A DNA stretch of 64,000 bases, from assembly GCA_001899525.1 (NCBI GenBank), contig MKVY01000022.1, forward strand, positions 65,870 through 129,869, given 5' to 3'. Below, piece after piece: positions 63,647 to 64,000 of the stretch. Positions within the stretch are counted from its first letter, which is position 1. Each line of letters opens with the position of its first letter. The stretch is from Rhizobiales bacterium 65-9. Its GTDB lineage: Bacteria > Pseudomonadota > Alphaproteobacteria > Rhizobiales > Beijerinckiaceae. The notes under the pieces are model-generated. The model ran no database searches, was not told the origin of the DNA, and worked only from the letters and a program-made list of their open reading frames with translations. Made by a program: the position numbers and the translations under genes.

Positions 63647-64000
63647 CGGGGGGCATCCTGCGGACGTGCGGCGTTGGAGCCGAGTTGGCCCGGACGCTGA
63701 GGCGGGGACGACGGTCGGCTCAGTTCATTGAGGGGAAGATACGGAACCACGCCGCCATTCTTCGGATCGATGATGATCTTGTCGACGCGGCCGAAGACGC
63801 GCTCCATGGTTTCAAGGAACATGCGCTCGCGGGTCACCTGCGGCGCATTCTTGTATTCGGCGTAGATCTGGTCGAAGCGCGACGCGGCGCCCTTGGCCTC
63901 CGCGACGTTCTGCGAGCGATAGGCTTCCGCCTCCTGAACCACGCGCTGCGCGTCGCCGCGCGCCACGGGCACGATGCTCGAGGCATAAGTGTCGGCCTCG
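63643..64000 (-). CDS. hflK: HflK, C-terminal fragment (cut by window end)
   Basis: The last 118 or so residues of HflK. Contains PVARGDAQRVVQEAEAYRSQNVAEAKGAASRFDQIYAEYKNAPQVTRERMFLETMERVFG, the helical Band-7 tail, and a Pro/Gln-rich C-terminus ending RPQDAPR. The N-terminal TM and SPFH part lie beyond the right edge. Coupled to hflC by ATGA. Confidence 0.93.
   Translation of the reverse strand, partial: EADTYASSIVPVARGDAQRVVQEAEAYRSQNVAEAKGAASRFDQIYAEYKNAPQVTRERMFLETMERVFGRVDKIIIDPKNGGVVPYLPLNELSRPSSPPQRPGQLGSNAARPQDAPR

Overview
The window is a 64 kb piece of GC-rich alphaproteobacterial chromosome. Gene content and order point to Hyphomicrobiales (Rhizobiales), perhaps near Beijerinckiaceae/Methylocystaceae; the family is a guess from general knowledge. 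Supporting signs are the argH - small lipoprotein - lysA - DUF4175 order, the ilvI/ilvN/ilvC - miaA/serB - degP - hflC/hflK block, a PduO-type adenosyltransferase, an NsrR-type regulator beside a group III truncated haemoglobin, and intergenic palindromic repeats. I see no integrase, transposase, phage gene or CRISPR array. Most of the window is ordinary core genome.

Layout. 1-2.0 kb: end of an RND efflux pump, a small conserved protein and glutaminase. 2.0-8.7 kb: histidine utilisation (hutH, hutU, hutI leftward; hutF, hutC rightward) with two tandem palindromic operators between hutI and hutF. 8.8-16.3 kb: RraA-like protein, TlpA-like thioredoxin, argH, lipoprotein, lysA, a large DUF4175 protein, a HIG1-like protein. 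16.4-22.9 kb: cobalamin adenosyltransferase, rhomboid protease, etfBA, hydroxyacyl-CoA dehydrogenase, mtnP, apt, SDR. 22.9-31 kb: two MaoC-like proteins, ychF, pth, rplY, two HNH proteins, dsbB, a DedA-like protein, tRNA-Leu, a hydrolase and 5-FTHF cyclo-ligase. 31-34.1 kb: rnk, a probable nitric-oxide-response module and two very small proteins. 34.1-38.4 kb: a NitT/TauT-type ABC transporter and amn. 38.5-43.4 kb: a bglX-opgC-SGNH operon that may act on periplasmic glucans, DUF2853 and a lipoprotein. 43.6-50 kb: a leftward run of a second NitT/TauT-type ABC transporter, pdxY, an endonuclease-like phosphatase, PhzF and a NUDIX protein. 50-58 kb: DedA, FkbM methyltransferase and the branched-chain amino acid genes ilvC, ilvN and ilvI with two GSTs, a TetR regulator and DUF924. 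58-64 kb: RMD1-like protein, miaA/serB, degP, DUF2065, hflC and the end of hflK.

Best regulatory signals, all read from sequence. (1) An attenuator precedes ilvI: an 11-residue leader peptide with Ile-Ile-Leu-Val, a competing hairpin and a terminator. A TTGACC-N17-TTATCA promoter lies so close to its ATG that the leader mRNA is probably leaderless. (2) The hut operator ATTTGCCTATGCAAAT occurs twice between hutI and hutF, and a 13/16 match lies 92 bp upstream of the first ABC substrate-binding gene about 30 kb away, which suggests a hut-regulated importer. (3) An NsrR-like half-site, AAGATGCAT, lies directly after the -10 box of the truncated haemoglobin gene. (4) An 18 bp palindrome lies just upstream of the TetR gene.

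Several intergenic repeats sit at gene ends; three of the four REP-like copies overlap a stop codon. Two divergent pairs (tlpA-like/argH and miaA/serB) have start codons that overlap or touch in a CATG. No clearly undescribed system stands out. The strongest testable ideas are the leaderless ilv leader and the hut-linked transporter.
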